A stretch of DNA of 64,000 bases from Agarivorans sp. Toyoura001 (GTDB lineage Bacteria > Pseudomonadota > Gammaproteobacteria > Enterobacterales > Celerinatantimonadaceae). A program made the translations under genes and the position numbers. The number at the start of each line of letters is the position of its first letter. Within the stretch, counting starts at the first letter, position 1. The stretch is taken from assembly GCF_005405585.1 (NCBI RefSeq), contig NZ_BJEQ01000003.1:124001-188000 (forward strand), given 5' to 3'. This document shows, in pieces, positions 27,359-35,324 of the stretch. A model generated the notes under the pieces. It made no database searches, had not been told where the DNA came from, and was given only the letters and a program-made list of their open reading frames with translations.

Positions 27359-30300
27359 TATTCACTCCGCTGTTTTCCTCGCTCTAACTCTCCAATACCA
27401 CCCATATGGCCGAATTTACCATTTAGGTCAGTATGAACCAATTCCATGGTTGTTAAATCTTCAACCTCATGCCAAGTATATTTGCTTTCCCTTCTCCAGT
27501 TTCTCACCTCGGCTGGTGAGACACCTTTCTTCTCAGCAAGAGCCTTATCAGCTCGCCTAAAGTTCTTATCTCTAGATGTAGTCATATCAATTTCGACAGT
27601 TCCAGACGAAAAAGGATTAAAATTTGGGTAAGCGTTCTTATAAGCTACGCCTTTGTTATCTGTCAGAGCGTTAACTTCTGGGTCTATATGATTGAAAGTA
27701 GACTCACCCCTTTCACCAGTCCACGTTCCATTTACTGGAGTTTGTTTCAATCTTTCTGAATACGTACTTCCACCTTCAAATACAACATCGGGTATTTCTT
27801 TGTCACTTGTCTCAGATGGCCTGCCCTGCGATTTCCACTCGTCAATACTACCATCACCGCCATTAGCCAACCAAGTACGATGTCCCAACTCATCTTGTGC
27901 GGCTTGTTTTTGAATGAAGCCATCAACGTCGTCTGAACCAGCACCTACGTCAGCTGAATAAAACAACAATGCCCAAGGAGATTTTGGTATTAAAGCTGCT
28001 ACTAGTGAGCGATTAGCGACTGCGTATACGGCTTGGTTTGCGGCTTGTCGGCCAACGTATTGCCCTAATACTTGGGAGCCAGATGATGCTAGTGGTTGTG
28101 CCGCTGGTGCTAATAACGGTAAGCCAGCTAACAACGGTGTTCCATCTTCTTTACATAAGCCCAGAGGATCTACCCAATTAGTCGGGCTTGGTGTGTATTG
28201 GTAAAGGTTTAAGCCACCGAGCAGTTCAATTGGGTCTTGTTGTATATACCGCCCTTGCTGCGGGCAGTAGTAGCGATGAAAGTTGTAATGCAAGCCGCTT
28301 TCATCATCAAAATACTGGCCCTGAAAACGCAGCGGGTTGTCTATTTTGCTGATGCTGAGTTGTTCAATCGCGCCATAGGCTTGGTAATGGGCTTGCCACA
28401 TTATGTTGCCTTGCTCGTCGCTTAAACGAATTGGCGTACCGATATGGTCTAAGTGGTAGTGGTAAATCTGGCCCTGTTTAATCATCGCCAGTGGGCGATG
28501 GCTATTTGGCTCGTATACGTACCAAGTGAACTGGCCTTGGCTGTGTTCACCGATGAGTGTTTGGCCTTCCCACAAATAATCTACTTTGCCTGCGGCGGTG
28601 GTTTTGCTGGCGCGGCGACCTAAAGCATCGTATTGATAAAGGGTGTTGCTGCCTGCTTGGTTGATGCTTACCAATTGATTTAAGCCATTAAATACTCGCT
28701 GTTGGCGAGCGTTGGCTTGGCTGGCGCTAACTTGGTTGCCGTAGCGGTCGTAGCGATAACTGCGCTCATTAACGCTAATCAGTTTATCGCCCACCCGCTC
28801 TGCTTGTTTTGGGTTAGCAAAGCTATCAAACTCAAACTGTTGGTTGTGTTCACTTAAGCTGTTGGCTTTAGTCAGCTGGCTCAGTGCATCGTAGGCGTAA
28901 TTTTTACTGCCTAACTCGCTGTCGTTTACACCGATAAGTTGGTCACCCGCATCAAAGCGATAGTCACGCGCTATGTTGGCCGTTTCGCCTTGGCCTGTGT
29001 CTGTTATCCATTGCTGCTTAAGCAAGCGGCCTTGTGGGTCGTATTCGTTATGTAGATGATGGCTATTGCTTAAATGGCGTCCCGCTTCTTTGCCCGCATC
29101 GGTAAAGTGGCGCTGCATAATGGCTTGCTGGTTAAACTTAAGCTCGGTTAATCGGCCTTGTTCATCGTAGTGGTAACTCAGCGTGCCACCGTCGGGTAAG
29201 GTGGTATGGCTACGTAAGCCTTGCGTATTCAACTGATGCAAGGTTTGCCAGTTATCTTGCCAGTGTTCTTGTAATTGCCCATTAGCAAAATAGCTAAAAC
29301 GGCTCTTTCGAGCAGCGTTATTGGCAGACGCTGTACGGCCGTTAATATCATAGGCAAAACTATTGATGAGGCTAATGCCGTCGCTACCAGTGCTGCGCTG
29401 CTCTATCACTTGGCCGATGGCATTGCGCTTTAATTGAACCAGGCGCTGGCTGTTTTCAGCGACTTGGGTAAGTTGGCCAACCAAATTGTATTGGTAAGCT
29501 TGTTCACGCCCATCAAAACCAATGGTTTTGCTAATCCGTTCGCAGCTGTCATATTCCAGTTGGTAAGTTTGGCCGTCACTACGTTCAATGCTGGTAAGGT
29601 TACGCTCTTTGTCATAACTAAATGCCAACCACGAGCCGTCAGCGTTTATCTGTTTACTGGGCTGCGATAAACCCTCGTATTCAAAGCTGGTGCTGCGACC
29701 CAAGGGGTCGGTAACGCGGCTAACGCGCCCTGCATCATCATAAGTATACTTGCGCTGTTGCTTATTTTCTGGTGAATCTTGATGATAACCCACGACGCTA
29801 ATCACATTGCCTTGTGCATCGCGTTCGAACTGGCTTACCCAGCCGCTTACATCAACCTGGCCATTACATTCACCAATCGCGTTATAGCTATAACGTGTTA
29901 ACGCTTCGCCTTCTTGCTTGGCACTGAGTAAACCTTGCTCGTTCCACCAGTACGTTTGCGTGACTTGGTTGCTGGCCGACTTATTCACTAAGCGGCTTTG
30001 CGCATCGTAACGATACTGCGTGACTACACCCTGTACGTCAGTTTCCTGAGTTAATAAGCCAAGGCTATTAAATTCACGCTTAAGGTTTGAACCGTCGGCG
30101 TAGTCTATCTGAGAGATAAAACCCAAACGGTTATAGTGGTAACGAGTAAGGCTTTTGTTGGGATGTTGCTCTGCGTCCAACTGGCCTACGCTGTTGTAAT
30201 GAAAACGACGAGTGGCACCGTTTGGGTCTACCTCAGCCACTTTTCGCTGCAGCTCATCATATTCATATTGCCAGCTTGCGCCGTCGGGTGCGGTTTTCTT

Positions 30301-31575
30301 AAGAATTTGCCCCTGAAGATTATGCAAGTAACTCCAGCAGTGATTAAAACTGTCGAAACTGCGGCTAATACCCTGCTCAAGCTCATATTCAAAGCGATAG
30401 TGATAATGCTCGTTATCGCCCCACTGCTCTATACATCGAGCATGCTGGTTTGAGCCATCCCAACGAAAATAATGTGAAAAGCCTGAAGCGCGAGTACGTT
30501 GAATTAACAAGCCTTGCTGGTAACGGTATTGCTCTTGTTGGTTTAAACGATTGGTGGCGCTAACTAACTGATTGTCATCATCATAAGTGTAACTGGCGTA
30601 AATCTGCGCATCCGTTGCTTTACTGCTACGCGCTTCCACCAATCGGCCTTCTAAGTCGTAACGTAAGAACAATTGCTGGCTGTGATTCACCTCAACACTG
30701 GTTAAGCGCTGTGCCGCTGAATAACGCAAGCGGTAGGTGGTATCTACACCCTCAGACATTTTGCTTAATAACCAATGCTGCTGATCTTTGGTAAATCGCA
30801 GCAATTTGCCGTCACTGCCGCTAATAGTGATTTCGTCAGTTTTATGCTGCAGCACCACGCCAGATTTTAGCTGGCTACTTTTGCCGCCAGGAGCAACATA
30901 AGGGAAAAATTGCTGATGACCCAAGGCATCAGTAAATAGCCAGCCGGCTTGTTCACCGGTTTGCTCTTCTAGAGAATAATGAAAGTTATGGCGCCAACCT
31001 ACTCCCATCCCCTCGTTAATATGAGACAAGCTTGAACGATAACAACGCTGCCAACGCAGAGCGACATGACCGCTTAAACAAACATCTTCTAGCTCCAGTA
31101 CTTCCTCGCCGCTGCTCATTACTACTGGGTCGCCACAGGTTTGCGTATCCAGGTGGTCTACCGCTTGCTCTACCGCGTCGTCACTGTGTTTATCTTTGCC
31201 GTTACTTTGGGTCTTCGAGCGCCCTCCCGAAGCTTTGGGTTCATTCAGGACGGATGAACTTCGGGAGGGTCTCGAAGAGGGGTTATGGCTAGGCAGTTGC
31301 TGCTCTTTTTGAGCATAAAACCACACCTCGCCATTAAGCAATGCACTAATCAATTGTTGGTGTCGGTCACCGTTTTTTTGATTAGACACTAAATTATATA
31401 ATCGTTGTAATCCTTTACCGTTCGCATCAGCTACGCCGCCAAAGTTAGCTAAAAAGCTATCGGCTGCATTTGAGTCGTTAAAAGCCGGAGCGATTGAAGA
31501 GCGCTTAGTGCCAGAGAAAAACTCATAGGCGTAGCCGTCTATCCCTTTAACTACTTGTTTTTGGGTTCCATCCAT
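27358..31575 (-). CDS. Rhs-repeat T6SS effector with C-terminal HNH/EndoVII-like nuclease
   Basis: 1405 residues. The N-terminal 100 residues are unassigned; residues about 100-121 are encoded by a palindromic element; a DUF6531-type entry segment follows (TCGDPVVMSSGEEVLELEDV). Then comes a long series of RHS/YD repeats (e.g. YDDAGRVSRVTDPLGR, YDALSQLTKANSLSE). The Rhs core ends at about residue 1140 with the conserved RYIQQDPIELLGGLNLYQYT and DPLGL. The last 265 residues are the variable toxin tip, with YTWHEVEDLTTMELVHTDLNG and GHMGG resembling HNH/Endonuclease VII superfamily toxins. PAAR is absent here and encoded separately upstream, beside vgrG. It is expected to be delivered on the VgrG spike and to cut nucleic acid in target cells. 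Confidence 0.93.
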   Translation of the reverse strand: MDGTQKQVVKGIDGYAYEFFSGTKRSSIAPAFNDSNAADSFLANFGGVADANGKGLQRLYNLVSNQKNGDRHQQLISALLNGEVWFYAQKEQQLPSHNPSSRPSRSSSVLNEPKASGGRSKTQSNGKDKHSDDAVEQAVDHLDTQTCGDPVVMSSGEEVLELEDVCLSGHVALRWQRCYRSSLSHINEGMGVGWRHNFHYSLEEQTGEQAGWLFTDALGHQQFFPYVAPGGKSSQLKSGVVLQHKTDEITISGSDGKLLRFTKDQQHWLLSKMSEGVDTTYRLRYSAAQRLTSVEVNHSQQLFLRYDLEGRLVEARSSKATDAQIYASYTYDDDNQLVSATNRLNQQEQYRYQQGLLIQRTRASGFSHYFRWDGSNQHARCIEQWGDNEHYHYRFEYELEQGISRSFDSFNHCWSYLHNLQGQILKKTAPDGASWQYEYDELQRKVAEVDPNGATRRFHYNSVGQLDAEQHPNKSLTRYHYNRLGFISQIDYADGSNLKREFNSLGLLTQETDVQGVVTQYRYDAQSRLVNKSASNQVTQTYWWNEQGLLSAKQEGEALTRYSYNAIGECNGQVDVSGWVSQFERDAQGNVISVVGYHQDSPENKQQRKYTYDDAGRVSRVTDPLGRSTSFEYEGLSQPSKQINADGSWLAFSYDKERNLTSIERSDGQTYQLEYDSCERISKTIGFDGREQAYQYNLVGQLTQVAENSQRLVQLKRNAIGQVIEQRSTGSDGISLINSFAYDINGRTASANNAARKSRFSYFANGQLQEHWQDNWQTLHQLNTQGLRSHTTLPDGGTLSYHYDEQGRLTELKFNQQAIMQRHFTDAGKEAGRHLSNSHHLHNEYDPQGRLLKQQWITDTGQGETANIARDYRFDAGDQLIGVNDSELGSKNYAYDALSQLTKANSLSEHNQQFEFDSFANPKQAERVGDKLISVNERSYRYDRYGNQVSASQANARQQRVFNGLNQLVSINQAGSNTLYQYDALGRRASKTTAAGKVDYLWEGQTLIGEHSQGQFTWYVYEPNSHRPLAMIKQGQIYHYHLDHIGTPIRLSDEQGNIMWQAHYQAYGAIEQLSISKIDNPLRFQGQYFDDESGLHYNFHRYYCPQQGRYIQQDPIELLGGLNLYQYTPSPTNWVDPLGLCKEDGTPLLAGLPLLAPAAQPLASSGSQVLGQYVGRQAANQAVYAVANRSLVAALIPKSPWALLFYSADVGAGSDDVDGFIQKQAAQDELGHRTWLANGGDGSIDEWKSQGRPSETSDKEIPDVVFEGGSTYSERLKQTPVNGTWTGERGESTFNHIDPEVNALTDNKGVAYKNAYPNFNPFSSGTVEIDMTTSRDKNFRRADKALAEKKGVSPAEVRNWRRESKYTWHEVEDLTTMELVHTDLNGKFGHMGGIGELERGKQRSE
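31213..31277. repeat. Palindromic element inside the rhs coding sequence
   Basis: Arms CTTCGAG-CG-CCCTCCCGAAG (31213-31232) and CTTCGGGAGGG-T-CTCGAAG (31259-31277) pair almost fully, and the loop carries an inner TTCAT/ATGAA pair. The 65-nt unit is read in frame as about 22 residues rich in Ser, Arg and Pro. It has the look of a REP- or MITE-like mobile palindrome that has been tolerated in a linker. Confidence 0.75.
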
Positions 31576-31592
31576 ACTGCTGCTCTACACCA

Positions 31593-32465
31593 CTAAGCGA
31601 CCCAAGCCAGCATCATTGCGCTGCGGTAGGTCTTATCAGAAATATCTAATTGAAAACTCACACCAGCATGCTTCTTTCGCTGGTAATGCATAAATAAGTG
31701 ACACAAATTGTACAAGCCGCTACATACACCCAAATCGCCAACGCGGGCATCGGCAAAAATAACTTGGCTACGCGAACCGACGCAGTCTTGAAACTGCTGA
31801 TAAGCATTTAGCCATGCATCCATTAATTCAGTATTTAATGCACTGGGTAAATAACATTGCGTTAAGCTTTCGCCGCACTGTTGCCGATAGCGTTGAATAA
31901 GTGCGCTGACCGTGGCTTCAACACTCTTGTCGGGCGTTTGTACCTCGTAGCTCGCCCATGGGATCGTAAATCCTTTTTTAGCCGGTTGTAGGCTAGCTGC
32001 AATAAAACACTGGCTAGCCACACTCGGCGACTCACTCTCGGCAGCATTTGCTTGCAAGCGTTCGTCTTGGTGATACGCGACCAGCTGAATCGTGCTAATT
32101 GTTTGTTGCTCGAACAGCTTCAAAGCTTGCCGAAGCGCCAACTGCATTGCGCTTCTCCCATAAGGAAACAAATACACTTTAGTGGCTTGCTCCAAGGCTG
32201 GCGCTAACGCTAACAGCGCTTGATAAGCCTCACCTTTGGCTTCTTCTAACGGAGCCTCTGGCAGCAGAAGAAATACCGCGTCCGCGCTAAAATCAAGGTT
32301 TTCAATGCGCTTAACGACATCTTTAGAAAAACTAAAATGACGTAAGCAGTGCTCATCACTCACCCGCAGTTGTGGCTCAAGCACTTGTTCGCTTAGCCCC
32401 AAAATATCGTCAAGTTGATGGTGTTTTCCGAGCAATAGCGCATCGATATTAAGCTGTAGGTTCAC
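31593..32465 (-). CDS. Hypothetical protein between PAAR and Rhs (possible loading factor)
   Basis: 290 residues, cytoplasmic, no signal peptide or membrane segment. Features include a hydrophobic-rich N-terminal half (ADAVFLLLPEAPLEEAKGEA, then TKVYLFPYGRSAMQLALRQALKLF) and a C-terminal GVSFQLDISDKTYRSAMMLAW. The mid-part with ECFIAASL-like strands recalls thiolase-like folds but this is weak. It is not a DUF1795 (EagR), DUF4123 or DUF2169 adaptor by sequence that I can see. Its place between PAAR and rhs in the vgrG operon suggests a chaperone or adaptor for the Rhs protein. Confidence 0.75.
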   Translation of the reverse strand: MNLQLNIDALLLGKHHQLDDILGLSEQVLEPQLRVSDEHCLRHFSFSKDVVKRIENLDFSADAVFLLLPEAPLEEAKGEAYQALLALAPALEQATKVYLFPYGRSAMQLALRQALKLFEQQTISTIQLVAYHQDERLQANAAESESPSVASQCFIAASLQPAKKGFTIPWASYEVQTPDKSVEATVSALIQRYRQQCGESLTQCYLPSALNTELMDAWLNAYQQFQDCVGSRSQVIFADARVGDLGVCSGLYNLCHLFMHYQRKKHAGVSFQLDISDKTYRSAMMLAWVA

Positions 32466-32468
32466 CGC

Positions 32469-32756
32469 TTAACCTATTAACACAGTAGGATTACCCACAA
32501 CAATTTTGCCACCATGTGAGGTGGAATCACCTAAACGAGCCACGGCTTTGCCGCCCACCGTTACCGATGAAGAGCCTGCTGAAATAGTATCCGGCGGACC
32601 AATACACACCAGTTTGTCACCAACACAAGCCACTGGCATACCGCCAGCGGTCACCGTGCCATTTCCACCCACTACTGGGCCGCCCACATGTGGCACCTTA
32701 TTCTGAACTTTAGGACACACGTGAAATGACCCAAGCATTGCTACTGGCTTACCCAT
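32469..32756 (-). CDS. PAAR domain spike-tip protein
   Basis: A 95-residue free-standing PAAR protein that sharpens the VgrG spike. It opens AMLGSFHVCPKV and runs through PHVGGPVVGGNGTVTAGGMPVA, CVGDKLVCIGPPDTISAGSSSV and GGKAVARLGDSTSHGGKIVVG; the His and Cys residues that bind zinc are present. It lies 8 nt after vgrG and 3 nt before the unknown gene, so the set is one operon. Confidence 0.93.
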   Translation of the reverse strand: MGKPVAMLGSFHVCPKVQNKVPHVGGPVVGGNGTVTAGGMPVACVGDKLVCIGPPDTISAGSSSVTVGGKAVARLGDSTSHGGKIVVGNPTVLIG

Positions 32757-32764
32757 TACCGTTC

Positions 32765-34588
32765 CTAATTAAGTGAAATAGCTGGCGCTTTTAGCGCGAT
32801 AGACGTGCCATTGATAGAAATAGAGGTACCTTTGATATCGATACTGCCACCGCTAGAAAGCGTTATAGACGCGCCACCTGCTTTAATAGTGATATTGCTA
32901 CCAGCCACTAAATCGATGTTTTTGCCTACATCAATCACTAGGTTTTTACCCACTTTTTCAGACTGGTTCTCAGCCACTTCTACGCTAAGGTCTTTACCAA
33001 TTTTTTCCGACTGGTTTTGCTTAATCTCGGTTTGCAGATCCTTCTCGGCCTGCATATACAACAACTCTTTCCCGGTATCGTCGTCAAAACGAATTTCGTT
33101 AAAGTTACTGTCTCCGCCGCCTTTGGTAGAACGCGTTTTGATTCCAGATTGAGATTTTTTGCTCGGTAAACCGTACGGCGGCATCTGATCGCCGTTATAC
33201 AAAGCACCGGTAATTACTGGCTGATCCGGGTCGCCTTCTAAAAAGCTCACCAATACTTCTTGACCTACTCTAGGTAAGAAAAACGCGCCGTAGCGGCTAC
33301 CCGCCCAACTTTGCGAAACACGGATCCAACAAGAGCTGTTACCGTCTGATTTACCTTCGCGATCCCAATGGAACAACACCTTAATGCGACCATATTTATC
33401 AACATGGATTTCTTCGCCGGGGTCTCCCGTTACCAAAGCCGTTTGGGCGCCATGAATCACCGGCCGGGCAGTGGCTTGGGAAGGTCTAAACAACACATCT
33501 GAGGGAATACAAGAAAACTGATTGTGCAATACTTGGCCACTATTTTTAGCTGCACCAGTTTGACTAGCAATGGCGACACTCAATGATAATTGAGTAATCA
33601 AGTAAGTTTTATTCACTTGAGCCGGATCTTCATGCGACTTAAAGCTAAAATATTGGCCAGCGGTAAAGGTGGCGCAGGTACTACCGCCGCTGCAAATAAG
33701 CGCATCGCGCTGCATTGCTTCTAACGCAACGTTAGCCGATGTTTGTAACTGTGGATTAAACTCTGAGCCAGCATAATATTCAAATACTTCAGCGCTTTTC
33801 TGCTGCTTGGCTAAGGCGGTATTTTGATGCTCACCCTTAGGTTTAGCACTAGGTTTTACAAAATCAAACCCCCCTTTACTTACCCGACCTGGCGTAATAT
33901 TAAGGTTACCGCTCCAAGAAAATACATGAGACTCCGACAACGATCCCGTGGTGAAGGCCACTTTGCTTTCATCGGCTTCACGATAGGCACTTAAAGCATC
34001 AGCCAATACCACGCTATGATTTGCCTTGGTATGTTCGATGAAGTAGAAAATACCCACTTCTTCTAACAAACGGTGAATGAAGGCAAAATCACTTTCGTTG
34101 TATTGCACCTTAAAGCCTAAGGTTGGATAGCTAGTTTTAAGCTCACTTTTAACTTGCACACCGTGTTCTGCCAATACCTTTTTAACGATTTCGTCAGCAC
34201 TTAAGTTCTGAAAAATTCGGCAGTTGGTGCGTTGCTTTAAAAAATGTAAATGAGAGACAATTTGTAGCTGATAATCTTGAAATTTCTCACCATCAGCTTC
34301 ACTGGGCACACGGCTCCCTAAAGAGGTCACACTTGCCACAACGCCATTAAAAAAACGGGTAACAGTCGATTTACCTTTTAGATAATCTAAATTAATGGTA
34401 ACCGGCTTTCCAATAACGTCTTCTTCAGCAATTACTTGCCCATTTGTATAACAAGAAACATTAATTAAGAAAGGCGCAGAAATACCTTCCTGAATATCAA
34501 ACTGAGTAAGATGAAGAACATCTTTACCCAAAGGAGTTTCTATTTGGATGATATTCTTACTTTGACTTGCCTTTTCCATATGCTTCAT
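32765..34588 (-). CDS. vgrG: T6SS spike protein VgrG
   Basis: 607 residues with the gp27-like part (IQIETPLGKDVLHLTQFDIQ ... QYNESDFAFIHRLLEEVGIFYFIEH) and gp5-like OB part (DKYGRIKVLFHWDREGK ... WAGSRYGAFFLPRVGQEVLVSFLEGDPDQPVITGALYN). The C-terminal needle consists of repeats such as EKIGKDLSVEVAENQS and EKVGKNLVIDVGKN. There is no added effector domain. The start at 34588 is used because the longer frame (34624) begins inside a transcription terminator. Confidence 0.95.
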   Translation of the reverse strand: MKHMEKASQSKNIIQIETPLGKDVLHLTQFDIQEGISAPFLINVSCYTNGQVIAEEDVIGKPVTINLDYLKGKSTVTRFFNGVVASVTSLGSRVPSEADGEKFQDYQLQIVSHLHFLKQRTNCRIFQNLSADEIVKKVLAEHGVQVKSELKTSYPTLGFKVQYNESDFAFIHRLLEEVGIFYFIEHTKANHSVVLADALSAYREADESKVAFTTGSLSESHVFSWSGNLNITPGRVSKGGFDFVKPSAKPKGEHQNTALAKQQKSAEVFEYYAGSEFNPQLQTSANVALEAMQRDALICSGGSTCATFTAGQYFSFKSHEDPAQVNKTYLITQLSLSVAIASQTGAAKNSGQVLHNQFSCIPSDVLFRPSQATARPVIHGAQTALVTGDPGEEIHVDKYGRIKVLFHWDREGKSDGNSSCWIRVSQSWAGSRYGAFFLPRVGQEVLVSFLEGDPDQPVITGALYNGDQMPPYGLPSKKSQSGIKTRSTKGGGDSNFNEIRFDDDTGKELLYMQAEKDLQTEIKQNQSEKIGKDLSVEVAENQSEKVGKNLVIDVGKNIDLVAGSNITIKAGGASITLSSGGSIDIKGTSISINGTSIALKAPAISLN

Positions 34589-34604
34589 GTTCACACTATT
34601 TAAA

Positions 34605-34634
34605 CAAAAAAAGCGGGATGGCAAGCCACCCCGC
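34605..34634 (-). terminator. Intrinsic terminator between hcp and vgrG
   Basis: On the minus strand a stem GCGGGGTGGC / GCCATCCCGC (one mismatch, loop TT) is followed by seven T residues, ending only 17 nt before the vgrG start. It should make hcp mRNA more abundant than the vgrG operon mRNA by partial termination. Confidence 0.85.
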
Positions 34635-34644
34635 AGAAAGCCAA

Positions 34645-35124
34645 TTACATTTGTTGGCCTTTAACACCGCTGTAACCGTAAACAAGCGGAGCTTGAACGT
34701 TACCTTGGTCATCAGTAGGAGTAACTGTCATCATCATTTCTGTGTAAGAAATAGTGATGTTTTCTACTGGACGGTCATCTTGAATTGATACTGAGTAGCT
34801 AGAAACCATAGCGTCAGTTAGTTCAATTTTCATGATTTCTTCGATTTTCTCGCCTTGCTTAGTAATATGGAAAACCGCTGGTTTACCTTTACCAATAGTG
34901 GCTTCTTTGAAAAGATCAGGAGAAGCTTTATCTTGCAGTTTTGAAATAGTGATATCACAAAGACGTGTAGAGCTAGCTTCACGATCTTGAGCAGTACCAG
35001 TGTGAGAAGAAATCTCACGAGCAACAGACCAATCTACTGCTAGTAGAGTAATCATGTCTTTGTACTGTTCAGCTGTCGCTTCACCTTTGATATCGCCGTA
35101 CTTCAAATAAGTATTCGCTTGCAT
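34645..35124 (-). CDS. hcp: T6SS tube protein Hcp
   Basis: 159 residues matching the Hcp1 family (TYLKYGDIKGEATAEQYKDM...LAVDWSVAREISSHTGT...ITISKLQDKASPDLFKEA). Hcp hexamers stack into the inner tube and are expelled on firing. The codon usage looks favourable and the gene has its own upstream gap of 200 nt and its own terminator, consistent with high separate expression. A TATAAT lies on the minus strand at 35290-35295 but no good -35 match is seen. Confidence 0.97.
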   Translation of the reverse strand: MQANTYLKYGDIKGEATAEQYKDMITLLAVDWSVAREISSHTGTAQDREASSTRLCDITISKLQDKASPDLFKEATIGKGKPAVFHITKQGEKIEEIMKIELTDAMVSSYSVSIQDDRPVENITISYTEMMMTVTPTDDQGNVQAPLVYGYSGVKGQQM

Positions 35125-35324
35125 GCTAATTTCCTTTAGCTAATTAAATAAAATTCACCCTAATGGGTTAGTTTTCAAATGCGTCGATTTTAAAAACGCG
35201 CAAATTCTTTATTACAGTCATCAAATTTTAATAAAAGTGATAAACACATAAACAAATAAAATGACAACCATAAACATGGTAAGAGCCACATTATAGATAT
35301 TTAGATCAATAGAAGAAACACTAA

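Noticed and set aside
29434-30453. Several plus-strand frames of 60-105 codons opposite rhs
   Set aside because: They mirror the Rhs repeats on the coding strand and lack initiation signals.
27358-31575. Rhs gene as an ABC-toxin TcC component
   Set aside because: There is no TcA or TcB gene nearby, while vgrG and PAAR lie directly upstream in the same operon.
35280-35324. Possible sigma-54 (-24/-12) promoter upstream of hcp on the minus strand
   Set aside because: A TGGC is present but the -12 position reads ATGT rather than TTGC, so the match is too poor.
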